A DNA stretch of 50,986 nt from Actinobacteria bacterium casp-actino5 (lineage in GTDB: Bacteria; Actinomycetota; Acidimicrobiia; Acidimicrobiales; Ilumatobacteraceae), in contig LFFE01000023.1 of the NCBI GenBank assembly GCA_001510385.1, positions 1 to 50,986 of the forward strand. Reading direction: 5' to 3'. Positions 25,125 through 33,443 of the stretch are shown here, piece after piece. The notes below the pieces were generated by a model. The model worked only from the letters and a program-made list of their open reading frames with translations, was not told the DNA's origin and ran no database searches. Position 1 is the stretch's first letter. Every line of letters starts with the position of its first letter. Made by a program: the position numbers and the translations under genes.

Positions 25125-26420
25125 TTAGTCGGATGCGCCGTGGTCCGTCACTTCTTGATCTAAGTGATCTATCGAATGCGGGATGATACGAACTCGCCGC
25201 ACTCGACGGCCCTCGACCGACTCCGCAATAAACGTGAAGCCTTCGAAGTCAACAGCATCACCCGGTTCAGGAACACGCTCGAGGGAAGAGAACACAAATC
25301 CACCGACACTGTCGAAGTCTTCGTGAGGAATGTCAATACCGAGCTCGTCGGAGAGGTCCCCAATGTTCAATCCGCCCTCAACAAGCAGAGAACCGTCCTC
25401 AAAGCGCTCAAGTTCGCTCTCCTCGGCGTCGTATTCGTCAACGATTTCTCCGACGAGTTCCTCAAGACAGTCTTCAAGGGTAATCAGACCCGCAACGTCG
25501 CCATATTCATCTGCGACGATCGCAATATGAAATTTGCTTTCTTGCATTTCTCGCATGAGACGGGCAACTGGTTTGTTCTCCGGGATGAACGTCGCATCTC
25601 GAGCAAGATCGAGCACTGGAAGATCGCCTCGCCCTTCACGTTCAGCGCGCATCAGGTCTTTCGTGAAAGCCAGCCCAACGATGTCATCCTCATCGCTTCC
25701 TGACACCGGGAGCCTGCTGAATCCATGAGCAATGCCAAGGTTCAGTGCATCTGTGATGGTTGCAGTGTTCGCAACGATCACCATGTCAGGGCGCGGCACC
25801 ATCACCTCTCGGGCAACGGTGTCACCAAATTCGATAATTGATTCGATGAGCTCTCGTTCTTCGTGTTCAATGACTTCATCCTCGGCGGCGGCTTCAACGA
25901 TTCCTAAGAATTCTTGCTCGCTGACAAATGGGCCGCTTTCGAGCCCGCGTCCTTTCACGATGACATTCGTCAGTCCGATGAGAGCAGCGGAAATAAGTCG
26001 GAGCGGTGGGAACGCTGTCAACGCCCGAATAGGACGTGCTGCGAGCAATGCAGCACGGTCAGGATTCAGAACCGCGTATGTCTTCGGCACTGCCTCTGCC
26101 AATACGAAGAAGACGACGACGTTCAGGGTGACACCAACTGCAACTCCGACACCACCAAAGAGGTTTCCCGCAACAATGCCAGTCAGAGTGGCCTGAACTG
26201 TTTGACAGATATTCACCATCAGCAGAAGCGGATTGATCCACCCTTCCGGATTTTCAACAATTGCCGTCAAACTCTGCCCTAACCGTGGTTTGCTCTCGGT
26301 GATTGCGGCGGCCCGAGGTTTGGTCATCTTCGACAGACCCATCTCCGCTATCGCAAGAAAGATGAGCACAACTAACAGCAGCAAAATGACGACGAGCATC
26401 ACGAGGTTGGCTCCGGTCAT
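25125..26420 (-). CDS. CNNM/CorC-family membrane protein (DUF21, CBS pair, CorC_HlyC domain)
   Basis: This 431-aa protein has an N-terminal DUF21 transmembrane region (helices near residues 5-27, 60-85, 90-112 and around 130), then two CBS repeats (about 200-320). A C-terminal CorC/HlyC transporter-associated domain (about 335-415, EFEGFTFIAESVEGRRVRRVRI-type) follows, of which VDFEGFTFIAESVEGRRVRR is visible. Members transport or sense Mg2+ or Co2+. The gene is last in the phoH-ybeY-corC operon and overlaps the ybeY stop by 4 bp (ATGA). The association with ybeY and phoH is conserved in many bacteria. Confidence 0.9.
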   Translation of the reverse strand: MTGANLVMLVVILLLLVVLIFLAIAEMGLSKMTKPRAAAITESKPRLGQSLTAIVENPEGWINPLLLMVNICQTVQATLTGIVAGNLFGGVGVAVGVTLNVVVFFVLAEAVPKTYAVLNPDRAALLAARPIRALTAFPPLRLISAALIGLTNVIVKGRGLESGPFVSEQEFLGIVEAAAEDEVIEHEERELIESIIEFGDTVAREVMVPRPDMVIVANTATITDALNLGIAHGFSRLPVSGSDEDDIVGLAFTKDLMRAEREGRGDLPVLDLARDATFIPENKPVARLMREMQESKFHIAIVADEYGDVAGLITLEDCLEELVGEIVDEYDAEESELERFEDGSLLVEGGLNIGDLSDELGIDIPHEDFDSVGGFVFSSLERVPEPGDAVDFEGFTFIAESVEGRRVRRVRIIPHSIDHLDQEVTDHGASD

Positions 26421-26953
26421 GGCCCCACCTCAGATCGGTGATCAAAACTAAAGCCCTTCGGCATTTCGCCTTGCCAAAAACAACTCATGAGATGCTGACG
26501 TTCGCGAGCCTGCATCTCTGTTTGTTCTGATTCTGATGCATGATCGAACCCAAGGATATGGAGGATTCCGTGCACGACGAGTAGCGCAATCTCATCATCG
26601 AAGGTGCCTGCATGTGCCGAGGCTTGACCCATTGCAACTTCTGGGCACACCACCACATCGCCTAACAAGCGAGGAACCCCGTCAACTCCAGGACCTGCGT
26701 CATCAATTGGAAACGACAGCACATCGGTTGGGTGTTCACCTAAGTCACCAAAATGCTCAACTTTCAGTTCGATGATGTCATCAATGTCAACGAAGGTGAG
26801 CGTGAGTTCACCACTAGCACCCTCAGCACGCAAGACATCTTCCGCAAGAGCACCCCAACGGTCGAGATCAATGTCGACAACACCTTGCGCATTCTCAGTG
26901 ACGACGACCACTTGCAGTTGGTCGCCGTCGGTGGGACTTGATGGCTCCTTCAT
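26417..26953 (-). CDS. ybeY: Endoribonuclease YbeY
   Basis: YbeY is a metal-dependent RNase needed for 16S rRNA 3'-end maturation and ribosome quality control. The 178-aa protein has the zinc motif HGILHILGFDH (H-x3-H-x5-H) and the DVLSFP segment typical of the family. It is slightly longer than usual because of a C-terminal tail. The ATG start overlaps the phoH stop, and its stop overlaps the corC start, so translation of the three genes is coupled. Confidence 0.95.
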   Translation of the reverse strand: MKEPSSPTDGDQLQVVVVTENAQGVVDIDLDRWGALAEDVLRAEGASGELTLTFVDIDDIIELKVEHFGDLGEHPTDVLSFPIDDAGPGVDGVPRLLGDVVVCPEVAMGQASAHAGTFDDEIALLVVHGILHILGFDHASESEQTEMQARERQHLMSCFWQGEMPKGFSFDHRSEVGP

Positions 26954-27903
26954 GACGATGTCCGTTCTTCGTACGCCGCGACGATGTCTGCAACGATTCG
27001 ATGCCGAACGACATCACCTGCTCCCAAACGAACAAAACCCAGGCCGTCAATACCCTCAAGCACGTGTTGCAATCCACTCAGGCCACTGCGACCGTCTGGA
27101 ACATCCACCTGGGTGGCATCACCTGTAACGACCACCTTGGAGCCGAACCCAATTCTGGTGAGAAACATTTTCATTTGCTCCGGGGTTGTGTTCTGCGCTT
27201 CGTCGAGAATGATGAATGAGTTGTTGAGTGTTCGGCCGCGCATAAAGGCGAGTGGCGCAACCTCGACAACGCCTCGTTCCAGCAACTTCTGAGCACCTTC
27301 GGTGTCGATCATGTCGTAGAGCGCGTCATACAGAGGGCGCAGATACGGATCAATCTTGGCCATCAGGTCACCGGGCAAAAACCCAAGCCGCTCGCCTGCT
27401 TCGACAGCCGGACGAGTAAGGATGATCCGCTGCACTTCCTTTGCTTGCAACGCCTTCACCGCCATAGCCATCGCAAGCCAACTCTTACCAGTACCAGCGG
27501 GACCAATTCCGAAGGTGATGACATTGCGTTCAATGGCATCGACATACCGCTTCTGACCAGCTGTTTTTGGACGAACATGTCGCCCTCTCGAGCCTCTTAA
27601 CACTTGGTGAGTGAGCACCTCAGAAGGGCGCTCATCAGCTTGAACCATCTGAATCACCCGACCCAATGTGATGTCATCAAGCTCTTGCCCACGCTCAATA
27701 AGGGCAATCAGTTCCTCAAAGAGTCGGCCGACACGATCTGACTCTTGCCCCCTGATGAGAATCTCGTCGCCACGCATCTGGATTGATGCAGCCGGAAAGG
27801 CCGACTCAATCGCCCGCACGTTGACGTCCCGTGGGCCACACAGCGGCGCAAGAAGGTGCTGGCCAGGCACAACAACCCTGGTAAGGGCATCTGTGGATGT
27901 CAT
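26950..27903 (-). CDS. phoH: PhoH-like ATPase
   Basis: PhoH family proteins are RNA-associated ATPases (PhoH/YbeZ), often partnered with YbeY. The 317-aa protein has Walker A GPAGTGKSWLA, the RPAVEAGERLGFLPGD segment, Walker B FIILDEAQNTT and VVTGDATQVD. An N-terminal KH-like RNA-binding region (about residues 20-85) is suggested by sequence. The ATG at 27903 is preferred; the open frame extends to 27948 but without family similarity. It leads the phoH-ybeY-corC operon. Confidence 0.93.
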   Translation of the reverse strand: MTSTDALTRVVVPGQHLLAPLCGPRDVNVRAIESAFPAASIQMRGDEILIRGQESDRVGRLFEELIALIERGQELDDITLGRVIQMVQADERPSEVLTHQVLRGSRGRHVRPKTAGQKRYVDAIERNVITFGIGPAGTGKSWLAMAMAVKALQAKEVQRIILTRPAVEAGERLGFLPGDLMAKIDPYLRPLYDALYDMIDTEGAQKLLERGVVEVAPLAFMRGRTLNNSFIILDEAQNTTPEQMKMFLTRIGFGSKVVVTGDATQVDVPDGRSGLSGLQHVLEGIDGLGFVRLGAGDVVRHRIVADIVAAYEERTSS

Positions 27904-28041
27904 TCGGGAACGTTCATCTGTGGTGCAAGTTTTCTTCGATTGTCGCACTCAGCAACAGCCGATAACACAACGGTAGCGGGTATCCACCGCATCCTGCGAC
28001 CGGAAATACGTCTCTCTCGGCAGCATTTACTGAATGCCAAA

Positions 28042-28596
28042 TCACAACAGGTCGGGAATTCCTTCATCAACCACCACACCAGCCGTGTTCAACAACATCG
28101 AAACAAGTGTGTATTGACCGACGGTGAACACAATATCGAGCAGCTGTTCGGTGCTGTACACCTCCGAAAGCTTCGCCCAAGTCGCATCGTCAATCCGTTG
28201 GCGCGCATGTAACTCATCGGCCGCACACAGCAGCGCTTTCTCAAGATCAGATCCAGGCCACTCATCAACTGGTCCTTTGGTCGCTTGGATCTCACCGTCT
28301 GACATGTCGCACTCTTTTGCGATTTGAGCATGCTGAGCGAACTCGTACCTCGATCCACATCGCACACCGGCTCGAAGAATCAGGATTTCCCGGTCGCGAG
28401 GCGACAACGTGTTTTTCGCCATGATGTGCCCGGCAAAGACCATCCACCGACGAAGCAAGTCAGGATGGTGAGCAAGCGTCCCAAAAATGTTGATGGGTTT
28501 GCCGTTCGGCCCCTTCAGCCCAGCACGCTCAATAAATTCAGCTACTTCTGGCGATGGGTCCTCAATTGGGGAAATGCGAGGTGAGTCTCCGGTCAT
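28042..28596 (-). CDS. Carboxymuconolactone decarboxylase (CMD) family protein
   Basis: This 184-aa all-helical protein is of the AhpD/CMD type. The family core is LSPRDREILILRAGVRCGSRYEFAQH (helices 4-5). It has a single Cys in RCG; the AhpD CxxC redox pair is missing, which argues against an AhpD peroxidase and for the broader group of actinobacterial CMD proteins with unknown substrates. Upstream in-frame sequence reads through the tRNA-Cys gene and is not coding. The ATG at 28594-28596 sits 6 nt after a TANNNT hexamer, supporting that start. Confidence 0.82.
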   Translation of the reverse strand: MTGDSPRISPIEDPSPEVAEFIERAGLKGPNGKPINIFGTLAHHPDLLRRWMVFAGHIMAKNTLSPRDREILILRAGVRCGSRYEFAQHAQIAKECDMSDGEIQATKGPVDEWPGSDLEKALLCAADELHARQRIDDATWAKLSEVYSTEQLLDIVFTVGQYTLVSMLLNTAGVVVDEGIPDLL

Positions 28597-28602
28597 GATC
28601 CG

Positions 28603-28608
28603 ACAGTA
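28603..28608 (-). promoter_or_regulatory. -10 hexamer TACTGT of a leaderless CMD-protein promoter
   Basis: TACTGT ends 6 nt before the ATG and lies just downstream of the tRNA-Cys gene on the same strand. Confidence 0.55.
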
Positions 28609-28659
28609 GAGACTCACCTCCCGTTCGGGAGGATCGGAACCACATGCGTCCCGATCTTC

Positions 28660-28734
28660 TGGAGGCGACGATGGGAATCGAACCCATGTACAGGGCTTTG
28701 CAGGCCCTTGCCTAAGCCACTCGGCCACGTCGCC
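28660..28734 (-). tRNA. tRNA-Cys (anticodon GCA)
   Basis: The minus strand folds as a cloverleaf. The acceptor GGCGACG pairs with CGTCGCC and is followed by T and an encoded CCA. The D arm is GCCGAGTGGCTTAGGC. The anticodon stem AGGGC/GCCCT holds loop CTGCAAA with anticodon GCA, and the T arm ATGGG-TTCGATT-CCCAT is present. Length is 75 nt including CCA. It reads Cys codons TGC and TGT. It lies between the CMD gene and a divergent lipoprotein gene. Confidence 0.95.
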
Positions 28735-28794
28735 AGACCAAAGACCCTACCTGCATGCCTTGCCCGACACTCCGTTGGCGGCCAACATGGACGG

Positions 28795-29430
28795 ATGGGA
28801 TTCAAACCCCGCGCACAACGACACCTCGTTATGGCAGCGGCGCTTGCCGCCACACTCACCGGGTGCGCCGCAGAAAACCAATCAGCAGCACCAACCGACC
28901 CTTGCCAGCGTCAAGTGGATGCTGCCGCTCTCGCAATTGACATCGACGAAACGGCCCAGCTTGTTGACCTTGCAATGGGTGTATGCGACACACTGTCGGC
29001 CTTCCAAACAGCCTTTTCGCAACATCCGGGAGTGCTCGGCTTCTCCACGCTCGAAGTCGCGGCGCGACGATGCCTCGATAGCTCGGACACACGACTTGTC
29101 AACTCAACCATCTGCAATGAGGCTCCCATCATCGCGCTCACCGGACTTCCACCACACTCCAACGACGCCGGTGAAGAGGTGCATACCGGGGTTGCCCTTG
29201 ACGGCAGAGCAATCGAGATCACAGCAGCATCCGGAGTGGACTTTCTGCGAGGAATTCCAGTCGAGCTCATTGACATCGCTGACCTTGCTGCGCAAAACGA
29301 CTGTGCTGCGCTCTCAGCATCAGCCACTCGTTGGCGGGCCGAAGCAGAATTTGAAGGCGAGGGTGATACTGCATCGATATTCGCTCATGCTGCAGAGGTG
29401 CTCGCCGCGTATCAAGGCTGCGCACTCTGA
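28795..29430 (+). CDS. Putative lipoprotein of unknown function
   Basis: This 211-aa protein begins MGFKPRAQRHLVM and continues with a hydrophobic stretch and the lipobox LTGC, so it is probably anchored at the outer face of the membrane. The mature part has six cysteines (for example DPCQRQ, GVCDTL, RRCLD, STICNE, NDCAAL, QGCAL), an even number that would allow disulfides. No family is recognised. The reading frame is open from 28708, but the first part overlaps the tRNA gene region. The start at 28795 gives a normal signal peptide, and an ATG at 28831 is also possible. Confidence 0.7.
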   Translation: MGFKPRAQRHLVMAAALAATLTGCAAENQSAAPTDPCQRQVDAAALAIDIDETAQLVDLAMGVCDTLSAFQTAFSQHPGVLGFSTLEVAARRCLDSSDTRLVNSTICNEAPIIALTGLPPHSNDAGEEVHTGVALDGRAIEITAASGVDFLRGIPVELIDIADLAAQNDCAALSASATRWRAEAEFEGEGDTASIFAHAAEVLAAYQGCAL

Positions 29431-29452
29431 ATAATTGACACAAACGCGTTGG

Positions 29453-29995
29453 TCACATCAGGCCGACAATTTCATCAACGATCTGGGTTGATGACTGGGT
29501 GTCCGTCCTGACCTGAGGAAATTTTGCGTATGCAGGAGTTCGCTCAGCCACAAGCTCTGCAATTCGTTCTTTCGGCCGTTCAACATCCAGCATTGGCCGC
29601 CTCTTGCCCGCATGTTCGCCACCAACCCGCTTGTATATCGTCTCAACATCGGCGACGAGACTGACGATTAACGAACCCGCGCTGTTGAAAACCTCCGCCA
29701 CACTCCCATCGACGAGCATGCCGCCTCCAGTTGCGATCACCAGAGCCGGCAGCGGGGCAAGTTCGATAGCGAGATCACGCTCGATAGCTCTAAATGCTGC
29801 TTCACCTTGATTTTCAAAAATCTCAGGGATTGCACCAAAGCGTTCCTCGATTAAAAGATCGGTGTCGACGAACCCATATCGCAAGCGAGCGGCTAACTGC
29901 CGACCGATCGTTGACTTGCCGGTCGCCATGAATCCCGTGAGGACGATAGTGCGCTGACGGTTCTCCCCGCTGTTTCGATCGTTCTGCCCACTCAC
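29453..29995 (-). CDS. aroK: Shikimate kinase
   Basis: AroK phosphorylates shikimate at C-3 on the way to chorismate, which feeds both the trp and men pathways seen in this window. The protein has the P-loop GFMATGKST, the shikimate-binding VDTDLLIEE and ATGGGM, and the lid arginine region AGKRRPML. The start is placed at GTG 29993-29995 because GGAGGA (30005-30010) lies 9 nt upstream. This gives 180 aa, a normal length. The open frame reaches 30052 with no family similarity. Confidence 0.92.
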   Translation of the reverse strand: MSGQNDRNSGENRQRTIVLTGFMATGKSTIGRQLAARLRYGFVDTDLLIEERFGAIPEIFENQGEAAFRAIERDLAIELAPLPALVIATGGGMLVDGSVAEVFNSAGSLIVSLVADVETIYKRVGGEHAGKRRPMLDVERPKERIAELVAERTPAYAKFPQVRTDTQSSTQIVDEIVGLM

Positions 29996-30004
29996 GTCGT
30001 GTGT

Positions 30005-30010
30005 TCCTCC
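30005..30010 (-). promoter_or_regulatory. Shine-Dalgarno GGAGGA deciding the aroK start
   Basis: GGAGGA stands 9 nt before the GTG at 29995. It is one of the few strong ribosome-binding sites in this window. Confidence 0.6.
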
Positions 30011-30061
30011 AACGTCAAGGCTACGCACCTTCATGCGTGTTACGGGGTACATCGCTTCCGA

Positions 30062-30946
30062 TCAAGAGGAGCAGTGCTCAGCGAACGTCTGAAGCGCAGT
30101 CTCAACGTCAGCGGGCCGTTGAGCATGAACATCATGGTGCGCCCCCTCAAACCAGATGGCGTCAACAGAGGACCTAGTTGATTCCATCAGCGACTCAATA
30201 GCCAGTCGACGTTGCCGCCGGCGTTCCTCATCCCCACTGTCGGCGACAAAGAAGCGAACGGGCACGTCGACGTTGACGAGCGCATCCTGTGGTTCGTGTC
30301 GCCACAGGCCAGCCAGAACGTCTCGGTGATCATCTCTGGCCAACCGAGGCGAAATCGTGCCGTCGGAGCGAATATGGAAATTCGCAAGGGTTCCTCGGCG
30401 CCCCTCCTCAGGCCAATCAGCTGCGGATTGTTCTAACCACTCCGTGATTCGCTGGAGTGGCATACCTTCAAGCACCGGAGGAGCGAGTGCCTCCCAGCAC
30501 AACTCCCATTCGGGATAATGATCGCGCAGTCGAATAAAACCGCCGTCAATACCCACCACTCCGGTTGCAAGCCCAGGGTGTCTTGCCGCACATTCGACGA
30601 CAACATTTCCTCCCCAAGATTGGCCGACGAGAAAGCGTTCAGATGCTGCAACAGACTGCGCTAATTCTGCGAGGTCATCGGCAACGGAGGCCATCTCGTA
30701 CCCATCACGCGATCGCGGCGACTGCCCATGACCGCGCTGATCAACTGCGATCACGCGATCACCTCGCGATGACAAGCGACTGAGCACTCCGTCCCACAGC
30801 CGAGCGTTCGACGACAGTCCGTGAACAAGAAACCACACCCTTGCTGCATCATCACGCTCATTGTCGATGACAGAGAGTTCTGTCCCAGAAGCGAGAACAA
30901 CTGTTGTACGAGACGCTTCAGAAGGCGCTAGGTCCAAATGCTCCAC
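30062..30946 (-). CDS. Alpha/beta hydrolase
   Basis: This 294-aa alpha/beta-fold hydrolase has HGLSSNARLWD (oxyanion region), DQRGHGQSPRS, the nucleophile elbow VGQSWGGNV (catalytic Ser), an acidic candidate in FVADSGDEE and the catalytic His in FEGAHHDVH. The substrate is unknown. The frame continues open to 31447, but that extension lies on the complement of the MFS gene. The GTG at 30944-30946 sits 6 nt after TACGTT, matching the leaderless pattern and marking the true start. aroK follows downstream after 66 bp. Confidence 0.85.
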   Translation of the reverse strand: MEHLDLAPSEASRTTVVLASGTELSVIDNERDDAARVWFLVHGLSSNARLWDGVLSRLSSRGDRVIAVDQRGHGQSPRSRDGYEMASVADDLAELAQSVAASERFLVGQSWGGNVVVECAARHPGLATGVVGIDGGFIRLRDHYPEWELCWEALAPPVLEGMPLQRITEWLEQSAADWPEEGRRGTLANFHIRSDGTISPRLARDDHRDVLAGLWRHEPQDALVNVDVPVRFFVADSGDEERRRQRRLAIESLMESTRSSVDAIWFEGAHHDVHAQRPADVETALQTFAEHCSS

Positions 30947-30952
30947 GACGAG

Positions 30953-30958
30953 AACGTA
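30953..30958 (-). promoter_or_regulatory. -10 hexamer TACGTT of a leaderless hydrolase promoter
   Basis: TACGTT ends 6 nt before the GTG at 30946 and settles a start that would otherwise be 167 codons too far upstream. Confidence 0.55.
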
Positions 30959-31024
30959 CCGATGAAACCGGAGAAGCGGCCAACCGAAGGTGTTCCAATA
31001 CGCCTTATGGGACGCTTCACCTCG

Positions 31025-31030
31025 TAGGGT
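31025..31030 (+). promoter_or_regulatory. -10 hexamer TAGGGT of a leaderless MFS promoter
   Basis: TAGGGT ends 7 nt before the GTG at 31038. It faces away from the hydrolase promoter 67 bp to the left. Confidence 0.5.
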
Positions 31031-31037
31031 CGCCTTT

Positions 31038-32435
31038 GTGACAGTCCACAACTCCCCCACTGTGGCGACAACCGAACAAGACCTCGACCCCGTGTACGCA
31101 AAACGGGTTCTCATCACCGTTGTCTCGACCGTGATCGTCTTTTCGTCGTCGATGACCATCGTTTCAGCATCGCTACCAACCATCGCCGAAGATCTCAATT
31201 CATCCGAGGGATTTCTCGCGTGGGCCGTGACAGGGCTGTTCTTGGTGATGGCAGTGACCACCCCGATCATGGGGCGACTTGGTGATAGCCACGGACACCG
31301 GAAGGTGTTCCTCATCGGCGCGGTGCTTCTTGGCCTCGGAACCCTCGCCTGCGCACTTGCTCCGACAGCGGAGGCATTCGTTGCTGCACGAATGGTCGTT
31401 GGACTTGCGATCTCTTCAACAATGCCAAGCGGAATGGCACTCATCATGGCTGCCCACCCTCCAGAACGCCGTGGAGAGGCGATGGGGTGGTTTCAGATGG
31501 CGATGACAGGTGCCCCAGTACTTGCGCTCGTTGCCGGCGGACCGCTCATTGAGGCATTCGGATGGCGCTCGGTCTTTGCAGGCCTCTTTCCGCTTGCGAT
31601 TATCGGCACAACTGCCTCATGGAGAACACTCACGAAAACAGGAGGAACAAGCGATGTCCCCATCGACTGGATGGGTGCGGGCACTCTGGCTCTTGGAACC
31701 TTGGGGTTCCTTCTCTTCCTAGAATTTGGTGGGCGCTCAGGATTCACGTCGACACTCTCACTCGCGCTCGCAGCATGTGCCGTGGTCGGAATCACCTGGT
31801 TTTTGAGAGTTGAACGCAAGGTTGAGCACCCGATGCTTCGGCTTGATTACTTCAAACGCAGAAACTTCACCGGCCCACTCATCTGTCAGCCACTCAGCCA
31901 ATTTGCGTACATGGGTGGATTCCTCATCGCACCAATCTTGCTCGCCAGCATGTTTGGGTATTCCGTTGGCACCATTGCACTCATCTTGCTGTTCAGACCT
32001 GCCTTTTACAGCCTCTTTTCGCCCATCGGTGGAAGACTTTCTGGGAAATTTGGTGAACGCATATTCCTCCTCGCTGGTTCTGTTCTCATGGTGCTCTCGA
32101 TGGCGGCGTGGGTAGGTGGTGCTCACTGGACCAACTTGACCCTTGTCATTATTGGTCTCTCGCTCTCGGGCATCGCAATGGGCTTTGCATCACCTTCATA
32201 TTCGACAGCGGTTGCGAACGCAGTCGAGGTTGCCGACCTCGGCATCGCAAACGGAATGAGCTCAACGCTCATGAATATCGGAATGCTCACCGGAATTCAG
32301 TCGATGTTCACCGTTCTCGGCGAGGGACGCGCCCCTGACGACTTTGCTCGCACATTCATTGTTGGAGCATGTGTCGCCGGTATCGGCTCAATTGGAGCCC
32401 TCATGATGACGAAGCCGAGCGCTACTGGTAGTTGA
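31038..32435 (+). CDS. MFS transporter (DHA2-like drug/solute exporter)
   Basis: This 465-aa membrane protein has 12-14 predicted helices. The MFS signature between helices 2 and 3 is GRLGDSHGHRKV, and an antiporter-type motif C is suggested by GAPVLALVAGGPLIEAFGW. This places it among the proton-driven exporters of the DHA2 (EmrB/QacA-like) group; the substrate is unknown. The GTG at 31038 is chosen on the leaderless promoter; the frame is open from 30990. Its last 14 bp overlap the 3' end of the convergent lactonase gene. Confidence 0.9.
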   Translation: MTVHNSPTVATTEQDLDPVYAKRVLITVVSTVIVFSSSMTIVSASLPTIAEDLNSSEGFLAWAVTGLFLVMAVTTPIMGRLGDSHGHRKVFLIGAVLLGLGTLACALAPTAEAFVAARMVVGLAISSTMPSGMALIMAAHPPERRGEAMGWFQMAMTGAPVLALVAGGPLIEAFGWRSVFAGLFPLAIIGTTASWRTLTKTGGTSDVPIDWMGAGTLALGTLGFLLFLEFGGRSGFTSTLSLALAACAVVGITWFLRVERKVEHPMLRLDYFKRRNFTGPLICQPLSQFAYMGGFLIAPILLASMFGYSVGTIALILLFRPAFYSLFSPIGGRLSGKFGERIFLLAGSVLMVLSMAAWVGGAHWTNLTLVIIGLSLSGIAMGFASPSYSTAVANAVEVADLGIANGMSSTLMNIGMLTGIQSMFTVLGEGRAPDDFARTFIVGACVAGIGSIGALMMTKPSATGS

Positions 32436-33336
32436 GTCGCAAACCGGGACGCTCCCACGGCATCTCGTACAGCAGACCCCATCCCGACGATGTCACATAG
32501 GCCGTCTTCAAATCTGGCCCTCCAAAGCAGACATTCGTGACGTAGGCATCCCACTTCGGTACATGAACTTGGTCGAGCAGTTCACCCTCGGGGCTGATCA
32601 CACTGATCGCTCCAGTCACCAATGTTGCAACGCAGACATTGCCATCGCCATCAACCGCCAGCGAGTCGAGCAACTGATAGCCCTCAAAGCCATAGAGAAG
32701 CGTTCCGTGCGCGAGTGGTGTCGTGCCGCGGCGAACGACTCCAGGCGACTCGATTTCCCATTTCCACACGCGCCCGACGGAGGTCTCGGCAACGTACACG
32801 GTTGAGCCATCTGGTGAAAGTCCGACACCGTTCGGTTTTGTCAGGCCATATGCAGCACACACGATTGAGGAACCATCAGCCACTGCGTAATACAACCCAC
32901 CGTTATCGGAATCGCGTGACCGGCTCTTTCCTAGATCGGTGAACCAGAACCCACCACGATCGTCAAACACGATGTCGTTAGGACCGCACAATCGATGACC
33001 ATCGCATTCGGTGTACAAGGTGGTCACCTCGCCCGACTCGATGTCAACTCGCTGTATTGAGCCACCCTGATAGTCGTCTGCTTGATGACCCGGAGCTGTC
33101 ATACCGTCGACCTCACGCCAAGCGAACCCACCGTTATTGCAGACATAGAGGCCGCCATCGGGCCCTATAGCCATCCCATTTGGACCGCCACCAGTCTCTG
33201 CCACAACCTCGGTTGAGCCATCAGGCCAACAGCGAGTAATCGTCTGTCGTTTAATTTCAACCACAAGGACACTTCCATCATCGAGGGCAACGGGCCCCTC
33301 CGGAAATTCCAAACCTTCGGTCATCACACGGGTCAT
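32422..33336 (-). CDS. SMP-30/gluconolactonase-like beta-propeller protein
   Basis: This 304-aa six-bladed propeller hydrolase probably opens a sugar lactone or related ester. Metal-site residues typical of SMP-30 are present: Glu in GLEFPEGPVA, Asn in GPNDIVFDD and PNGVGLS, and Asp in LDSLAVDGDG. Repeated blade motifs PNGMAIGPDGGLYV, RGGFWFTDLG and PDGSTVYVAE are clear. No signal peptide is seen. A good ribosome-binding site (GAGGAG at 33344-33349, 7 nt before the ATG) supports the start, in contrast to the leaderless genes around it. Confidence 0.88.
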   Translation of the reverse strand: MTRVMTEGLEFPEGPVALDDGSVLVVEIKRQTITRCWPDGSTEVVAETGGGPNGMAIGPDGGLYVCNNGGFAWREVDGMTAPGHQADDYQGGSIQRVDIESGEVTTLYTECDGHRLCGPNDIVFDDRGGFWFTDLGKSRSRDSDNGGLYYAVADGSSIVCAAYGLTKPNGVGLSPDGSTVYVAETSVGRVWKWEIESPGVVRRGTTPLAHGTLLYGFEGYQLLDSLAVDGDGNVCVATLVTGAISVISPEGELLDQVHVPKWDAYVTNVCFGGPDLKTAYVTSSGWGLLYEMPWERPGLRLNYQ

Positions 33337-33443
33337 CGCTCATCTCCTCAACTTGCCTAATCGAATCCTGCCCGTTTCGCACCATCCCGAACGAGCGCAA
33401 ACCCAACTCGCATCATCGTTCTCATCACGGCAAAGATGAATAC

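Noticed and set aside
28597-28728. N-terminal extension of the CMD-family reading frame
   Set aside because: The frame runs through the tRNA-Cys gene. The extension has no family similarity and the leaderless start at 28596 explains the gene.
28760-29434. 224-codon open frame overlapping the lipoprotein gene in another plus-strand frame
   Set aside because: It lacks a signal peptide and has shadow-like composition, while the chosen frame has a lipobox and paired cysteines.
30947-31447. 167-residue N-terminal extension of the alpha/beta hydrolase
   Set aside because: It lies on the complement of the MFS transporter gene and is low-complexity shadow translation. A leaderless promoter marks the GTG at 30946.
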